The position numbers and the translations under genes are program-made. The notes beneath the pieces were generated by a model that was not told the origin of the DNA, did no database searches, and worked only from the letters and a program-made list of their open reading frames with translations. Below are positions 8,025 through 15,121 of a DNA stretch of 64,000 bases, piece after piece. The DNA is from Alcanivoracaceae bacterium (GTDB lineage Bacteria > Pseudomonadota > Gammaproteobacteria > Pseudomonadales > Alcanivoracaceae). Positions within the stretch are counted from its first letter, which is position 1. Every line of letters begins with the position of its first letter. Where the stretch lies: the NCBI GenBank assembly GCA_029213045.1, contig JARGPN010000001.1, positions 186,001 through 250,000 of the forward strand. Reading direction: 5' to 3'.

Positions 8025-9367
8025 TGGCGGAGTGAAGTTCTAGCTCGTGTGTAGCTCGTGTGGACACGGTACCACCCTCGCTGGTTCCTTGCTGGCCTCG
8101 ATAAAACGCCCGTGCGGACTAGCCGCCGCAGAGCCTGCTTCTGCTGATCGGTGGCCTCCAGCGCAGAGTATCCACCGTTCTCGACAAGGCACTCAATTAG
8201 GTTTCTGGCCCATCGGTAGTCGTCACCAACCGCACGATATATGTGATCGACCATAGCTATACTTGACTGTTGGAGGTGGGGGGAGAGGCTTTCTCTTGCA
8301 TTAAGTCGACTAAGGAACTCGTTGACGCTCTGTGTGGCATGAGCGGCAAGGTTCTCGAGCGTTCCAATTAGCTGCCCTATGGAAGTCGCTCGAAGTGATC
8401 CCCCGTGATTAGGGTTTCGTGGGTGGCGAAGTAATTCTCGGTTCTTCCTTGGGTTTACAGCGGCTTCTATCCGGACTCTCTTATTGGTTTTGGCGTAGAC
8501 TTTTATGTCAATGCCGGCCCGGTGAGAAACCGAAAGCGACCTTGAATTTCTTACTGTCTCCTCACGCGTCACATAGTTGCTAGATCTTGCTTCGCTGTAA
8601 GCTGCGGCGGCAAGTGGGCCAATGAGGCCCATAAGTGAAAGTGGGTATTCGTGGACGAACTCCCAATAGAACTCCACCTTCCCTATAGTAAAATCCTCAT
8701 GCAACTGAAACTCGATATCTGAGCCAGCCTGAAGAAAGCACTCGAGCTCCGATGTAATGTAATTCATTAAAGCGCATATATTTGCCGAGAATATGCTTTG
8801 CCATCTCGTGTACTGGAGGCGCGACTTAGGCATCAAGGTAAGGGCGACATTATCCTTGCCGTCAAGAGAAAACTCATCCGCGTGCCGAGTTATTCGTGGT
8901 TCGTTTCGGAATGGTCGGTATGTCCGATTTGGCAGATCTCTTTTCCCTTCCTGTCTAGTTCGAAGACGTGGCAAGTCCTGATATATCAAGAATCTTGTTG
9001 GATTAAGCGAGCAGTTAAGAGATAGGGGGGTTCTAATGTAGCCTTCGGTGTTCTCTGTTATCTGGTTAGAGGGAGTCACATTCAGGAAGCCGCTAACCAA
9101 AGGGGAATAGTTTTGAGTGATAGGCTTCCGAACTCTAAATTTACCTCTGGTCGGTATAGTCGTTTGCTCTGGCTGCGCAGTATGGAATAGGGGTGCCCCA
9201 GAAGGCGGTCGGTGAGGGAAATCCCTATAGTTGCCCAGAGAGGCTCTAAAAAGGGCTAGCTCTGAGCTATCCGAAATGAGCTCCCATCCGGAGATACGAA
9301 GCTCAATCTTGTCGATGTGCGCGTCAGATTCGAGTACGCGACTGTTGAAACTGAAGTTTTCCAGCAT
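8021..9367 (-). CDS. Unknown island protein, 448 aa
   Basis: Not recognised as a family. It is mostly soluble and basic. The segment GIDIKVYAKTNKRVRIEAAV (about 290-310) recalls the K-x-Y-x-K...R-x-E pattern seen in some replication-initiation proteins of small phages and plasmids. The C-terminal 60 residues (ALEATDQQKQALRRLVRTG and what follows) look like a winged-helix domain. Both are weak, motif-level impressions. A TATAAT box at 9379-9384 ends only 11 bases before the ATG, so the mRNA may be almost leaderless. Its stop codon lies inside an island palindrome and another copy lies 44 bp upstream of its start. Not obviously related to either neighbour. Confidence 0.55.
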   Translation of the reverse strand: MLENFSFNSRVLESDAHIDKIELRISGWELISDSSELALFRASLGNYRDFPHRPPSGAPLFHTAQPEQTTIPTRGKFRVRKPITQNYSPLVSGFLNVTPSNQITENTEGYIRTPLSLNCSLNPTRFLIYQDLPRLRTRQEGKRDLPNRTYRPFRNEPRITRHADEFSLDGKDNVALTLMPKSRLQYTRWQSIFSANICALMNYITSELECFLQAGSDIEFQLHEDFTIGKVEFYWEFVHEYPLSLMGLIGPLAAAAYSEARSSNYVTREETVRNSRSLSVSHRAGIDIKVYAKTNKRVRIEAAVNPRKNRELLRHPRNPNHGGSLRATSIGQLIGTLENLAAHATQSVNEFLSRLNARESLSPHLQQSSIAMVDHIYRAVGDDYRWARNLIECLVENGGYSALEATDQQKQALRRLVRTGVLSRPARNQRGWYRVHTSYTRARTSLRH

Positions 9368-9410
9368 AAGCCATGATTATTATATAGGAGTGTGAGCATT
9401 TGGCTGGATG

Positions 9411-9426
9411 TTGAAACCGGTTGCAA
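9411..9426. repeat. Island palindrome copy 3 (TTGAAACCGGTTGCAA)
   Basis: A 16-bp palindrome with one base change in the right arm. It lies in the gap between the 448-aa gene's start and the M15-like gene's stop. Confidence 0.8.
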
Positions 9427-9458
9427 CTGCTAACGCGCTGGGCAGTGGAGCGCATGAC

Positions 9459-10148
9459 TCACGGTTTCTCTTTGATAGTAGCCTGTTTGTCGAGCCCTTT
9501 AAAGCGTAGATTGGCGGATACGGTATTGAGCAGAAGCCTAGGTTGAAAAAACCCCTTCGGATAGATGTGACTCTGAATAGAACTGTTCCGTGCCTCGTGC
9601 CATCCAATGTTGAAAGCGCACAGTTTCGGGAAGAAAGTAAGAGATGAGTATTCAGGAATGTTTCTTATAATCCACTGCGCGATGCTTAGCCAGTCTCCGG
9701 TTTTCTCATAATGTGGCACGTATGAAGGGACAACAATACATGCCGTTGCTCCTTTTCTTCCGCTGCTATCTGTTTTGTCCCAGATATGTTTTGAATAGTT
9801 TTTTTCGTTTCTCGCACATGAGAGCCCTTTCAATGATCCAATACTATTGAGCTCTGCCGACCTGTACCCCGACCGTATGGAAATTCTTCCGAATTCGTAT
9901 TGCAGAGGTTCAAGAATCAGGCGGCACAATATAGAGCCGTTCTCAATCGCGAGATCTGGATCTTCAGGTATGTTTGGAATGCCTTCTATCTGGGATATCT
10001 CTGAATGAAGGAAGTCGCGCATGAAGAATGATTCAGATAGCCGCGTGCGCCCAAACTCTTCAAGGCTTCTGACTGTCCATCTCCGTTTCAAGTCTCCCCC
10101 AGTTGCAACCGGTTTCAAATCTAAATAATCCCAAGCCATTTCGCGCAA
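9459..10148 (-). CDS. M15-peptidase-like protein
   Basis: A 229-aa protein similar in layout to a widespread hypothetical family with an M15 (D-Ala-D-Ala carboxypeptidase/VanY-like) fold. It has PDDPDLAI-type opening (NIPEDPDLAIENG), RSGYRS, KHIWDKTD, then ACIVVP, DWLSIAQWI and NIGWHEA. The His of HIWD and WHE with the Asp of KTD are candidate zinc ligands, although the usual H-x6-D spacing is not exact. No signal peptide is visible, so action on periplasmic peptidoglycan is doubtful. The first ATG overlaps the 3' end of the upstream membrane-protein gene by 28 bases, so the two are co-transcribed. A second in-frame ATG lies 3 codons on. An island palindrome is inside the coding region near codon 12. 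Confidence 0.6.
   Translation of the reverse strand: MREMAWDYLDLKPVATGGDLKRRWTVRSLEEFGRTRLSESFFMRDFLHSEISQIEGIPNIPEDPDLAIENGSILCRLILEPLQYEFGRISIRSGYRSAELNSIGSLKGLSCARNEKNYSKHIWDKTDSSGRKGATACIVVPSYVPHYEKTGDWLSIAQWIIRNIPEYSSLTFFPKLCAFNIGWHEARNSSIQSHIYPKGFFQPRLLLNTVSANLRFKGLDKQATIKEKP
10103..10118. repeat. Island palindrome copy 4 (TTGCAACCGGTTTCAA)
   Basis: A 16-bp palindrome with one arm change. It lies inside the start of the M15-like gene and encodes part of LKPVAT. Confidence 0.8.
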
Positions 10149-10963
10149 AAGATAGTTCCTGCTTCTCCATTTTCAAGAGACTTGCACCAGTCAGTTAAGA
10201 TTTCCCTCCCTGAGGCATGGTCAGACGAGACTTGCTGTGCTTTGTCCAGTATTTCTCTGTCGTGGTGGCGCGTATGGCCGTCTTGCAGTTGAGCAAAGGT
10301 GTTGGTGTCGTAGTCCACACTTAGAGCCCTGAAGTAGCCGCCATCCATGCTCTTCACCATCAAAATGTATCTGGTTTTGGGAACGAGGGCGGTGAGCTCC
10401 TGCTTCCCTTTAAGCTGCATCGCGGCATCGGCAATATTAAATGAGAGTTTTTCTACGTAGGACTTATTGTCCCAAGCGCTATCAATTTCAATCCAGACAG
10501 TTGCCTGTGACCCAGCGATTTCCACTCTTGCTACGTCTGCGCCTTCACTGAGAGCTTTCTCCAGCTCCCGTTGTGTGCGGCGCAGTTCCGCTGCGGCTTC
10601 GTATTTCTCTAGCTCAGCTGATGTCATCTGTGATTTGTCAGGGGCTGTGGCATGGACCATCAGCATTATGGTCAATAAGAATGCTAGAACTGACGCTACG
10701 CTCATGACTGCTCCCGCGGACCTGTTTGCGGGCTCTTTGGGGCGTATTACAACGGCGGCCCCCAATACGGTTCCGGCTAGCGCGAGAAGTATGGATATGG
10801 CGAAGAGTTCTGCTGAGTGAGTCAGTATGGCGACGGCAGCTATGCCACTCCATGCGGCGGAAACACCACTCATTGGCCGATGCATGAACGGGGGGCGAGG
10901 CTTGAGTAACAGGCCGGCAGCAACACCAGCGAACAGTAGGAGCGTTATCGCAATAAAAGCCAT
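10121..10963 (-). CDS. Membrane protein of unknown function
   Basis: A 280-aa protein using the ATG at 10963. A frame open to 11074 would add 37 residues with no hydrophobic segment, and the chosen start puts a membrane helix (MAFIAITLLLFAGVAAGLLL) at the N-terminus. Three or four hydrophobic helices fill residues 1-115. A helical segment (DKSQMTSAELEKYEAAAEL) and a soluble alpha/beta domain of about 150 residues ending KWLGII follow. No family recognised. It is divergent from the Xre gene and overlaps the M15-like gene downstream, so the two may work together. Confidence 0.6.
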   Translation of the reverse strand: MAFIAITLLLFAGVAAGLLLKPRPPFMHRPMSGVSAAWSGIAAVAILTHSAELFAISILLALAGTVLGAAVVIRPKEPANRSAGAVMSVASVLAFLLTIMLMVHATAPDKSQMTSAELEKYEAAAELRRTQRELEKALSEGADVARVEIAGSQATVWIEIDSAWDNKSYVEKLSFNIADAAMQLKGKQELTALVPKTRYILMVKSMDGGYFRALSVDYDTNTFAQLQDGHTRHHDREILDKAQQVSSDHASGREILTDWCKSLENGEAGTIFCAKWLGII

Positions 10964-11089
10964 GTCGAACCCCGTATTGATGTTTTCTTGGACAAAATAA
11001 CAATAAGAAGAACAAAACTTCTTCAAAGAGTCTGCAAAGTAGAAGTATACCTCATTTTTGAAGGCCGCAATCATAGCTAGCCTTCATAC

Positions 11090-11428
11090 ATGGATAGAAA
11101 GCAACTAGTTGGGGCTCGCGTCAAGGCGCTTCGAAAAACTCGGGGGTTGTCACAGCGAAGCTTGGCCGAGATTCTGGGGAAGTCCACGGAGTCCGTTAGC
11201 CAGCTGGAAAGAGGTGTGTTCTTGCCAAGCTACGAAACCTTGGAAGGCTTGGCCGTTGCCTTTGATGTTCCCATGGCTGAGTTTTTTCCATCGGTTGGCG
11301 GTTCACGCCTGACGGATAAGGAAGAAGACCTCATTAATCAGGTGCAGCAGATTTCACGGCGGCTTGGGGAGAAGAAGCTAGAGACCGCTGTGGCGCAGCT
11401 TACGGCCTTGCTGGCACTATCGGAGTAA
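11090..11428 (+). CDS. Xre-family transcriptional regulator
   Basis: A 112-aa protein. Residues 5-65 form a classic HTH_3 domain (VKALRKTRGLSQRSLAEILGKS then VSQLERG and the PSYETLEGLAVAFDVPMAEFF tail). A C-terminal helix (about 75-112) is probably for dimerisation. It is one of only two plus-strand genes in the island and is divergent from the membrane-protein gene, so it likely controls that 127-bp gap. It may act as the island's maintenance or excision repressor, which is a guess from position. Confidence 0.85.
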   Translation: MDRKQLVGARVKALRKTRGLSQRSLAEILGKSTESVSQLERGVFLPSYETLEGLAVAFDVPMAEFFPSVGGSRLTDKEEDLINQVQQISRRLGEKKLETAVAQLTALLALSE

Positions 11429-11551
11429 AATAAGGTTCCGCGCCTCTGTTCCTGTATGTCCGGTGATTATTTCTGCCCACAAGATGCGAACGTTCTGTTT
11501 TTTTTTGAGAAGTCCTTTCTGAACAATTGCTTGTGATATTTGGACTAGTAT

Positions 11552-11567
11552 TTGAAACCGGTTTCAA
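11552..11567. repeat. Island palindrome copy 5 (TTGAAACCGGTTTCAA)
   Basis: A perfect 16-bp palindrome overlapping the TGA stop codon (11564-11566, minus strand) of the integrase gene. This is the same arrangement as copy 2. Confidence 0.9.
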
Positions 11568-13432
11568 TTCTTTACTAGGTGGCCCATTCTCAATCCCGGG
11601 TACTTGAGCTTCTCGATTTCATTAAATAGCGCTCGTATCGCGTATTGACCACCATACTGCGCGTCGATCATTTCCTTCTGCTGCCATCCAAGAATCGCTT
11701 TGATCTTTTCCCTATCCATCTGCGCGTTGGCGGACTTATAGGCCCAGTAGTTAAAGGTGTGTCGAAATGAGTGGAAGCAGATGCGGTCGCCTTCTGTCTT
11801 TCCGATATGCCGTTTTAGAAAATAGTTGTATCGCTTAGAGAAGGCGTCAGATGGATTGGACCGCTTCTGTATGATCGGGAACAGCCATTGCTCATCGCTA
11901 GCCTTCAGGTCGGCCACGTAGTCTAGTAGACCGATTTTGATGAGCGCCGGATGGATAGGGATCTTGCGTTGGCTAGATGCGGTCTTCAGATTCTTGCCAA
12001 TCGAGGCATTTTCATTGATGTCGAGGTAATCGACGCCGTCTTCTTGCTTCACGTCCGATACCAGCAGCTGGCAGATTTCATTTTGTCTTGCGCCTGAGAA
12101 GAGGGCTATAAGTATGGCCCAACAGTCGTCTTTCTGTGCGTGACTTAGCTTGTTTAGCGCAAACTCCTTGAATGGCGGGCTCTCCAAGATGGCGTTGATC
12201 TGCGCTATCGAATAATTCCTATCTCCAGACTGGGCGACTTTGGCTCTGGCGCTGAGCTTGCGCGCAGGACTCTTCTGAATGATTCCTTCGTCGATCGCAA
12301 AATTGAATATTGTTTTCAGTCTGGTGATCTGTGTTAGGTGGGTGTTGGCCGCTCGACGTGGAAGGCCTTTCGATATGGCAATCTCCGCCGCCTCTCGCAA
12401 CGTTTTTCCCTTGTATATCTTTTTGGCGTTTGCTGGCACAACCGGGAATATGTCATTCCAGTCGAAACACATCTCTGGGGTAATTTCGGAAACTTGAGTG
12501 TCTAGCCCAAATATCTCGTTAGCCAGATCTATCGCTGAGCGATACCCACTTAGTGTCTTGCTCGATACGCTGCGGCCGTGGATAGAAATGAATTTCTCAA
12601 CTAACGCAGTCCATGTGACTCCGCCGGCAGGTGAAACCGGTTTCAATCCGGAGGGAGAGCCTAAGGTTTCGTTTACGCCTTCGTAGAGTAACGGAGAAGT
12701 TGATGTTTCTTGCTCGCCGATCAGCCGCCTGCGGCGTAGCGCTAGCAACTCCAGAAGCGCTGAGTGGGTAAATGTTATGGCGTCCTTATAGAGCTCACTG
12801 TTCCGGTCATCATAAGAAACAAAATAGCCTGCCGAGCTTAGAATTCTGTCGGCAACCCCTTGGATGGTCTTTAAGTAGTCCTCGTTTTGATGGCCCCCAT
12901 TGAACCGTATTGTTGCAGTGTCTATTTCGTTTCCTTCTATCTCGCCTTGGACTTCGGGAGAATCGGGGTCGTGGTGAGCAAGAAGGTACATGTCTGCTTG
13001 CCGCTCTTCTCGTAGGCGGCTGTGGAACCACAGTTTTATGATGTTCTGAACATCGCTCTTAGCAGACAGGGATGCAAAAGGAGTCAGGCTCTCCTGTAGG
13101 CCTGCCTGTCGCCTGATGCGCCTTTCGCGAGGGCTGAGAAGGGGTGAGCCGTCGGATGCTTGGATAAGGCTTCTGGCGGCTCTTATCTCACGCTTTTTCT
13201 CTGCAATGAATTCTAGGTGGGAAGACTCAATTTCGCGCCACTTGGCCACGGCCCAGCGCTTTTTGAATTCGCGCTTTCCATCGAAGTGATGACGAACATC
13301 GTCAGGAATGACCAGCCGAGAGTAATAGCCCCCGGCTTTGGCGTCGTGATAGAGGTATTGGGGCATCTCATCCATCCAGTGAATGTACCAGCTTTTTGTA
13401 CCAGCCGGGAGGATGGAAGCCTTTAAAATCAT
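11564..13432 (-). CDS. Tyrosine recombinase/integrase of the ssrA island
   Basis: A 622-aa phage-type integrase. A long N-terminal region (about 1-270) with the YYSRLVIPDDVR opening typical of large proteobacterial integrases is followed by a SAM-like core-binding domain (about 273-385) and the catalytic domain. Catalytic residues: R449 (GARQNE), H554 and R557 (HSFRHTF), W583 in place of the third histidine (LGW), and the nucleophile Y593 (AQYGGQY). The start is uncertain; the ATGs at codons 20 and 23 are alternatives and none has a strong ribosome-binding site. It begins 35 bases after the ssrA 3' end in the same direction, with no clear terminator between. This fits catalysing site-specific insertion at ssrA. 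Confidence 0.9.
   Translation of the reverse strand: MILKASILPAGTKSWYIHWMDEMPQYLYHDAKAGGYYSRLVIPDDVRHHFDGKREFKKRWAVAKWREIESSHLEFIAEKKREIRAARSLIQASDGSPLLSPRERRIRRQAGLQESLTPFASLSAKSDVQNIIKLWFHSRLREERQADMYLLAHHDPDSPEVQGEIEGNEIDTATIRFNGGHQNEDYLKTIQGVADRILSSAGYFVSYDDRNSELYKDAITFTHSALLELLALRRRRLIGEQETSTSPLLYEGVNETLGSPSGLKPVSPAGGVTWTALVEKFISIHGRSVSSKTLSGYRSAIDLANEIFGLDTQVSEITPEMCFDWNDIFPVVPANAKKIYKGKTLREAAEIAISKGLPRRAANTHLTQITRLKTIFNFAIDEGIIQKSPARKLSARAKVAQSGDRNYSIAQINAILESPPFKEFALNKLSHAQKDDCWAILIALFSGARQNEICQLLVSDVKQEDGVDYLDINENASIGKNLKTASSQRKIPIHPALIKIGLLDYVADLKASDEQWLFPIIQKRSNPSDAFSKRYNYFLKRHIGKTEGDRICFHSFRHTFNYWAYKSANAQMDREKIKAILGWQQKEMIDAQYGGQYAIRALFNEIEKLKYPGLRMGHLVKN
12632..12645. repeat. Island palindrome copy 6 (TGAAACCGGTTTCA)
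   Basis: A perfect 14-bp palindrome inside the integrase coding region. It encodes the LKPVS part of the linker (about residue 265) between the N-terminal and core-binding domains. Confidence 0.85.
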
Positions 13433-13463
13433 GGGGTTGTAGGAAAACCAACCCCCTTACAGG

Positions 13464-13483
13464 ATTTGGTGGAGCCGGCGGGA
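13464..13483. repeat. Right island attachment site (ssrA 3' end)
   Basis: A 20-bp exact match to 54-73. It overlaps the last 17 bases of ssrA, including the encoded CCA, so integration leaves tmRNA intact. Confidence 0.9.
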
Positions 13484-13822
13484 ATCGAACCCGCGTCCGT
13501 CAGCAATCCGCCAGTAGATCTACATGCTTAGCCGTGTCTATTGATTTAGGTCCCAGAGGCCCGACGGGCAGGGTGCTGGTTCCGATCCCCTAAGGTTTTA
13601 GCAACGCGGTCCGGGGCGAACATTGTTGCGAGCCTGTGTAGCGATGCTCGCCGCTCTTCCCCACAGGCTGGGTCGATTGGCGATAAGCAGGGATTAAGCT
13701 GCTAGTGCGTAAGAATCGTCGTTTGCGATTACTTTAGTGTGTCACAAGGGATTTACGAGCACTGTAACCTACTCGGCATGCACCACAGGTTTCATAACCG
13801 GCGTCGAAGCCAGGTCGGCCCC
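13467..13822 (-). ncRNA. ssrA: tmRNA (SsrA), tag (A)ANDDSYALAA
   Basis: Transfer-messenger RNA of about 356 nt that rescues stalled ribosomes with SmpB. The 5' end reads GGGGCCGACCTGGCTTCGAC on the minus strand. The 3' end is a tRNA-Ala-like half with a TTCGATTC T-loop and CCACCA. The tag frame (13694-13726) begins at resume codon GCA and encodes ANDDSYALAA before TAA, ending in the LAA degron. P. aeruginosa has ANDDNYALAA. The 3' end serves as the attachment site of the neighbouring island. smpB lies 0.7 kb away. Confidence 0.95.
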
Positions 13823-13835
13823 TGAAAGTGCGTCC

Positions 13836-13841
13836 ATTGTA
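13836..13841 (-). promoter_or_regulatory. ssrA -10 element
   Basis: TACAAT on the minus strand lies 13 bases upstream of the tmRNA 5' end. Upstream sequence around 13859-13864 (TTTCAC) is only a poor -35. Confidence 0.5.
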
Positions 13842-14156
13842 GGGGATGCGTGGTTGGGGTGAAAGTTAAATAAAGGTTAAGTGTTATCTATCTGTGTTAG
13901 ACAATCGTGCAGTTTTTTGGCCGTTGTCGGGCACTTTCCGGTCTGATGGTACTCAGTAGGAAGAGTCCTGTGGTTGCGCCTGAAAATGGTTTGGGCGGGC
14001 AGAAGGATTCAACCTCTGACCAGTTTCCAGCGAGTCCCCAATTTCGGGAATCGCTGGGTAAGTCGGCAGTGATGGTCTGCTTTCGATTTACCCAGCGGTT
14101 TCCTCAAGGAAGCGATCGTTGATCGAAGCTGAGTCATTCATTAAGGAGTATCGGAG
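13842..14156. other. Intergenic region upstream of ssrA and the 96-aa gene
   Basis: This holds the promoters of two divergent genes. A 10-bp inverted repeat (CGCTGGGTAA at 14052-14061 with TTACCCAGCG at 14088-14097) could be an operator or a hairpin in the leader of the 96-aa gene. A 71-codon open frame starting at 13907 has no support. Confidence 0.5.
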
Positions 14157-14447
14157 ATGAAGACGATGTTTGATCGTGTAAATGAAAAGGTAGCGGTTGC
14201 GTTGGCGCCGCTGAAGCGTCACCCGGTGGTGTTCAGTGCACTCGGCTTGTTGTTGGTGGTGGCATTGTATGTGGGTGGTTTGATGGCGGTGGCGGCGTTT
14301 ACCACTGAAACGAGATTGCCGCTGGTGCTGACCGGTGTGTACTTCTTGCCGGCGGTGTTGCGGGCTTGGTTGCTGTTTTACTGGGCGGCACGTGACGAAG
14401 TGCGTGCGGCGGTGAAGGCGCGTAGTCAAAAAGCACGCATCGGTTGA
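14157..14447 (+). CDS. Small inner-membrane protein
   Basis: A 96-aa protein with two hydrophobic helices (about 26-46 LGLLLVVALYVGGLMAVAA and 54-77 LPLVLTGVYFLPAVLRAWLL). The flanks are positively charged and the C-terminal tail is basic. A strong AAGGAG ribosome-binding site fixes the start. No family recognised. A stem-loop with a four-base loop (about 14473-14488, agggct/agccct, then TTATT) follows and may terminate it. Convergent with smpB. Confidence 0.7.
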   Translation: MKTMFDRVNEKVAVALAPLKRHPVVFSALGLLLVVALYVGGLMAVAAFTTETRLPLVLTGVYFLPAVLRAWLLFYWAARDEVRAAVKARSQKARIG

Positions 14448-14527
14448 TTGGGTAGGCATGCTCGCAGGCGCAGGGCTTTGCAGCCCTTATTGCCTGTAGG
14501 CAGGCGCCTTCAACAATCCTTCGTTGA

Positions 14528-15001
14528 TTAGCCGCGACGCATGACGCGGTGTTTCTGTCTGCTCCAGTCGCGGTCTTTCTCGGTCGCGCGTTTATCGTGA
14601 TTTTGTTTGCCTTTGGCCAGTGCGATTTCGCATTTGGCTCGGCCACGCACCCAGTAAAGGCTTAGCGGTACGCAGGTGTAGCCTTGTTTTTGTACGGCCC
14701 CAAAAATTTTCCCTAGCTCGCGTTGATGCAGAAGCAGCTTTTTGTTGCGCACTGGGTCTGGGGTGTAATGGGTGCTAACGGTGCCGAGTGGCTCGGTGCG
14801 GGCGCCGAACAGCCACGCCTCGCCGTCGCGCAGTAGCACGTAGGCTTCGGTTAAATTGATGCGCCCAGCCCGCAAAGACTTCACTTCCCAGCCTTCAAGT
14901 ACTAGGCCTGCTTCAAAACGATCATCTAAGTGATATTCAAAACGGGCTTTGCGGTTGGCAGCGATGTGAGCGTCGCTGGCGCTTTTTTTGGATTTACTCA
15001 T
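14528..15001 (-). CDS. smpB: SsrA-binding protein SmpB
   Basis: A 157-aa protein that binds the tRNA-like domain of tmRNA and carries it to stalled ribosomes. Family features: the N-terminal [27 protein letters not shown], the [10 protein letters not shown] strand, and the basic tail [19 protein letters not shown] that enters the empty mRNA channel. The ATG at 15001 is chosen (MSKSKKSA); an upstream in-frame ATG at 15043 would add 14 unlike residues. It is encoded close to ssrA. Confidence 0.96.
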   Translation of the reverse strand: MSKSKKSASDAHIAANRKARFEYHLDDRFEAGLVLEGWEVKSLRAGRINLTEAYVLLRDGEAWLFGARTEPLGTVSTHYTPDPVRNKKLLLHQRELGKIFGAVQKQGYTCVPLSLYWVRGRAKCEIALAKGKQNHDKRATEKDRDWSRQKHRVMRRG

Positions 15002-15121
15002 AGGGCCGCGATTATAGGCAGGCGCCGCGCGGAACGCACCCATTCACTGCAATGTGCATTGCAACTTGAGCCGATGGCCCGTTCACCGGACAATGGCGGC
15101 TTGTTGTGTTGGGGGTTATGC

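Noticed and set aside
4928-11428. Complete known restriction-modification, BREX, CBASS or retron system in the island
   Set aside because: No methyltransferase, restriction subunit, PglZ, cyclase or reverse transcriptase is encoded; only the fusion helicase and CoiA-like nuclease hint at defence.
8009-12645. CRISPR array or plasmid iterons formed by the TTGAAACCGGTTTCAA palindromes
   Set aside because: Spacing is irregular (0.7-1.4 kb) with genes between, so neither a CRISPR array nor clustered iterons.
13907-14122. 71-codon open frame upstream of the 96-aa membrane protein
   Set aside because: It lies in the promoter region, has no ribosome-binding site, and resembles no protein I know.
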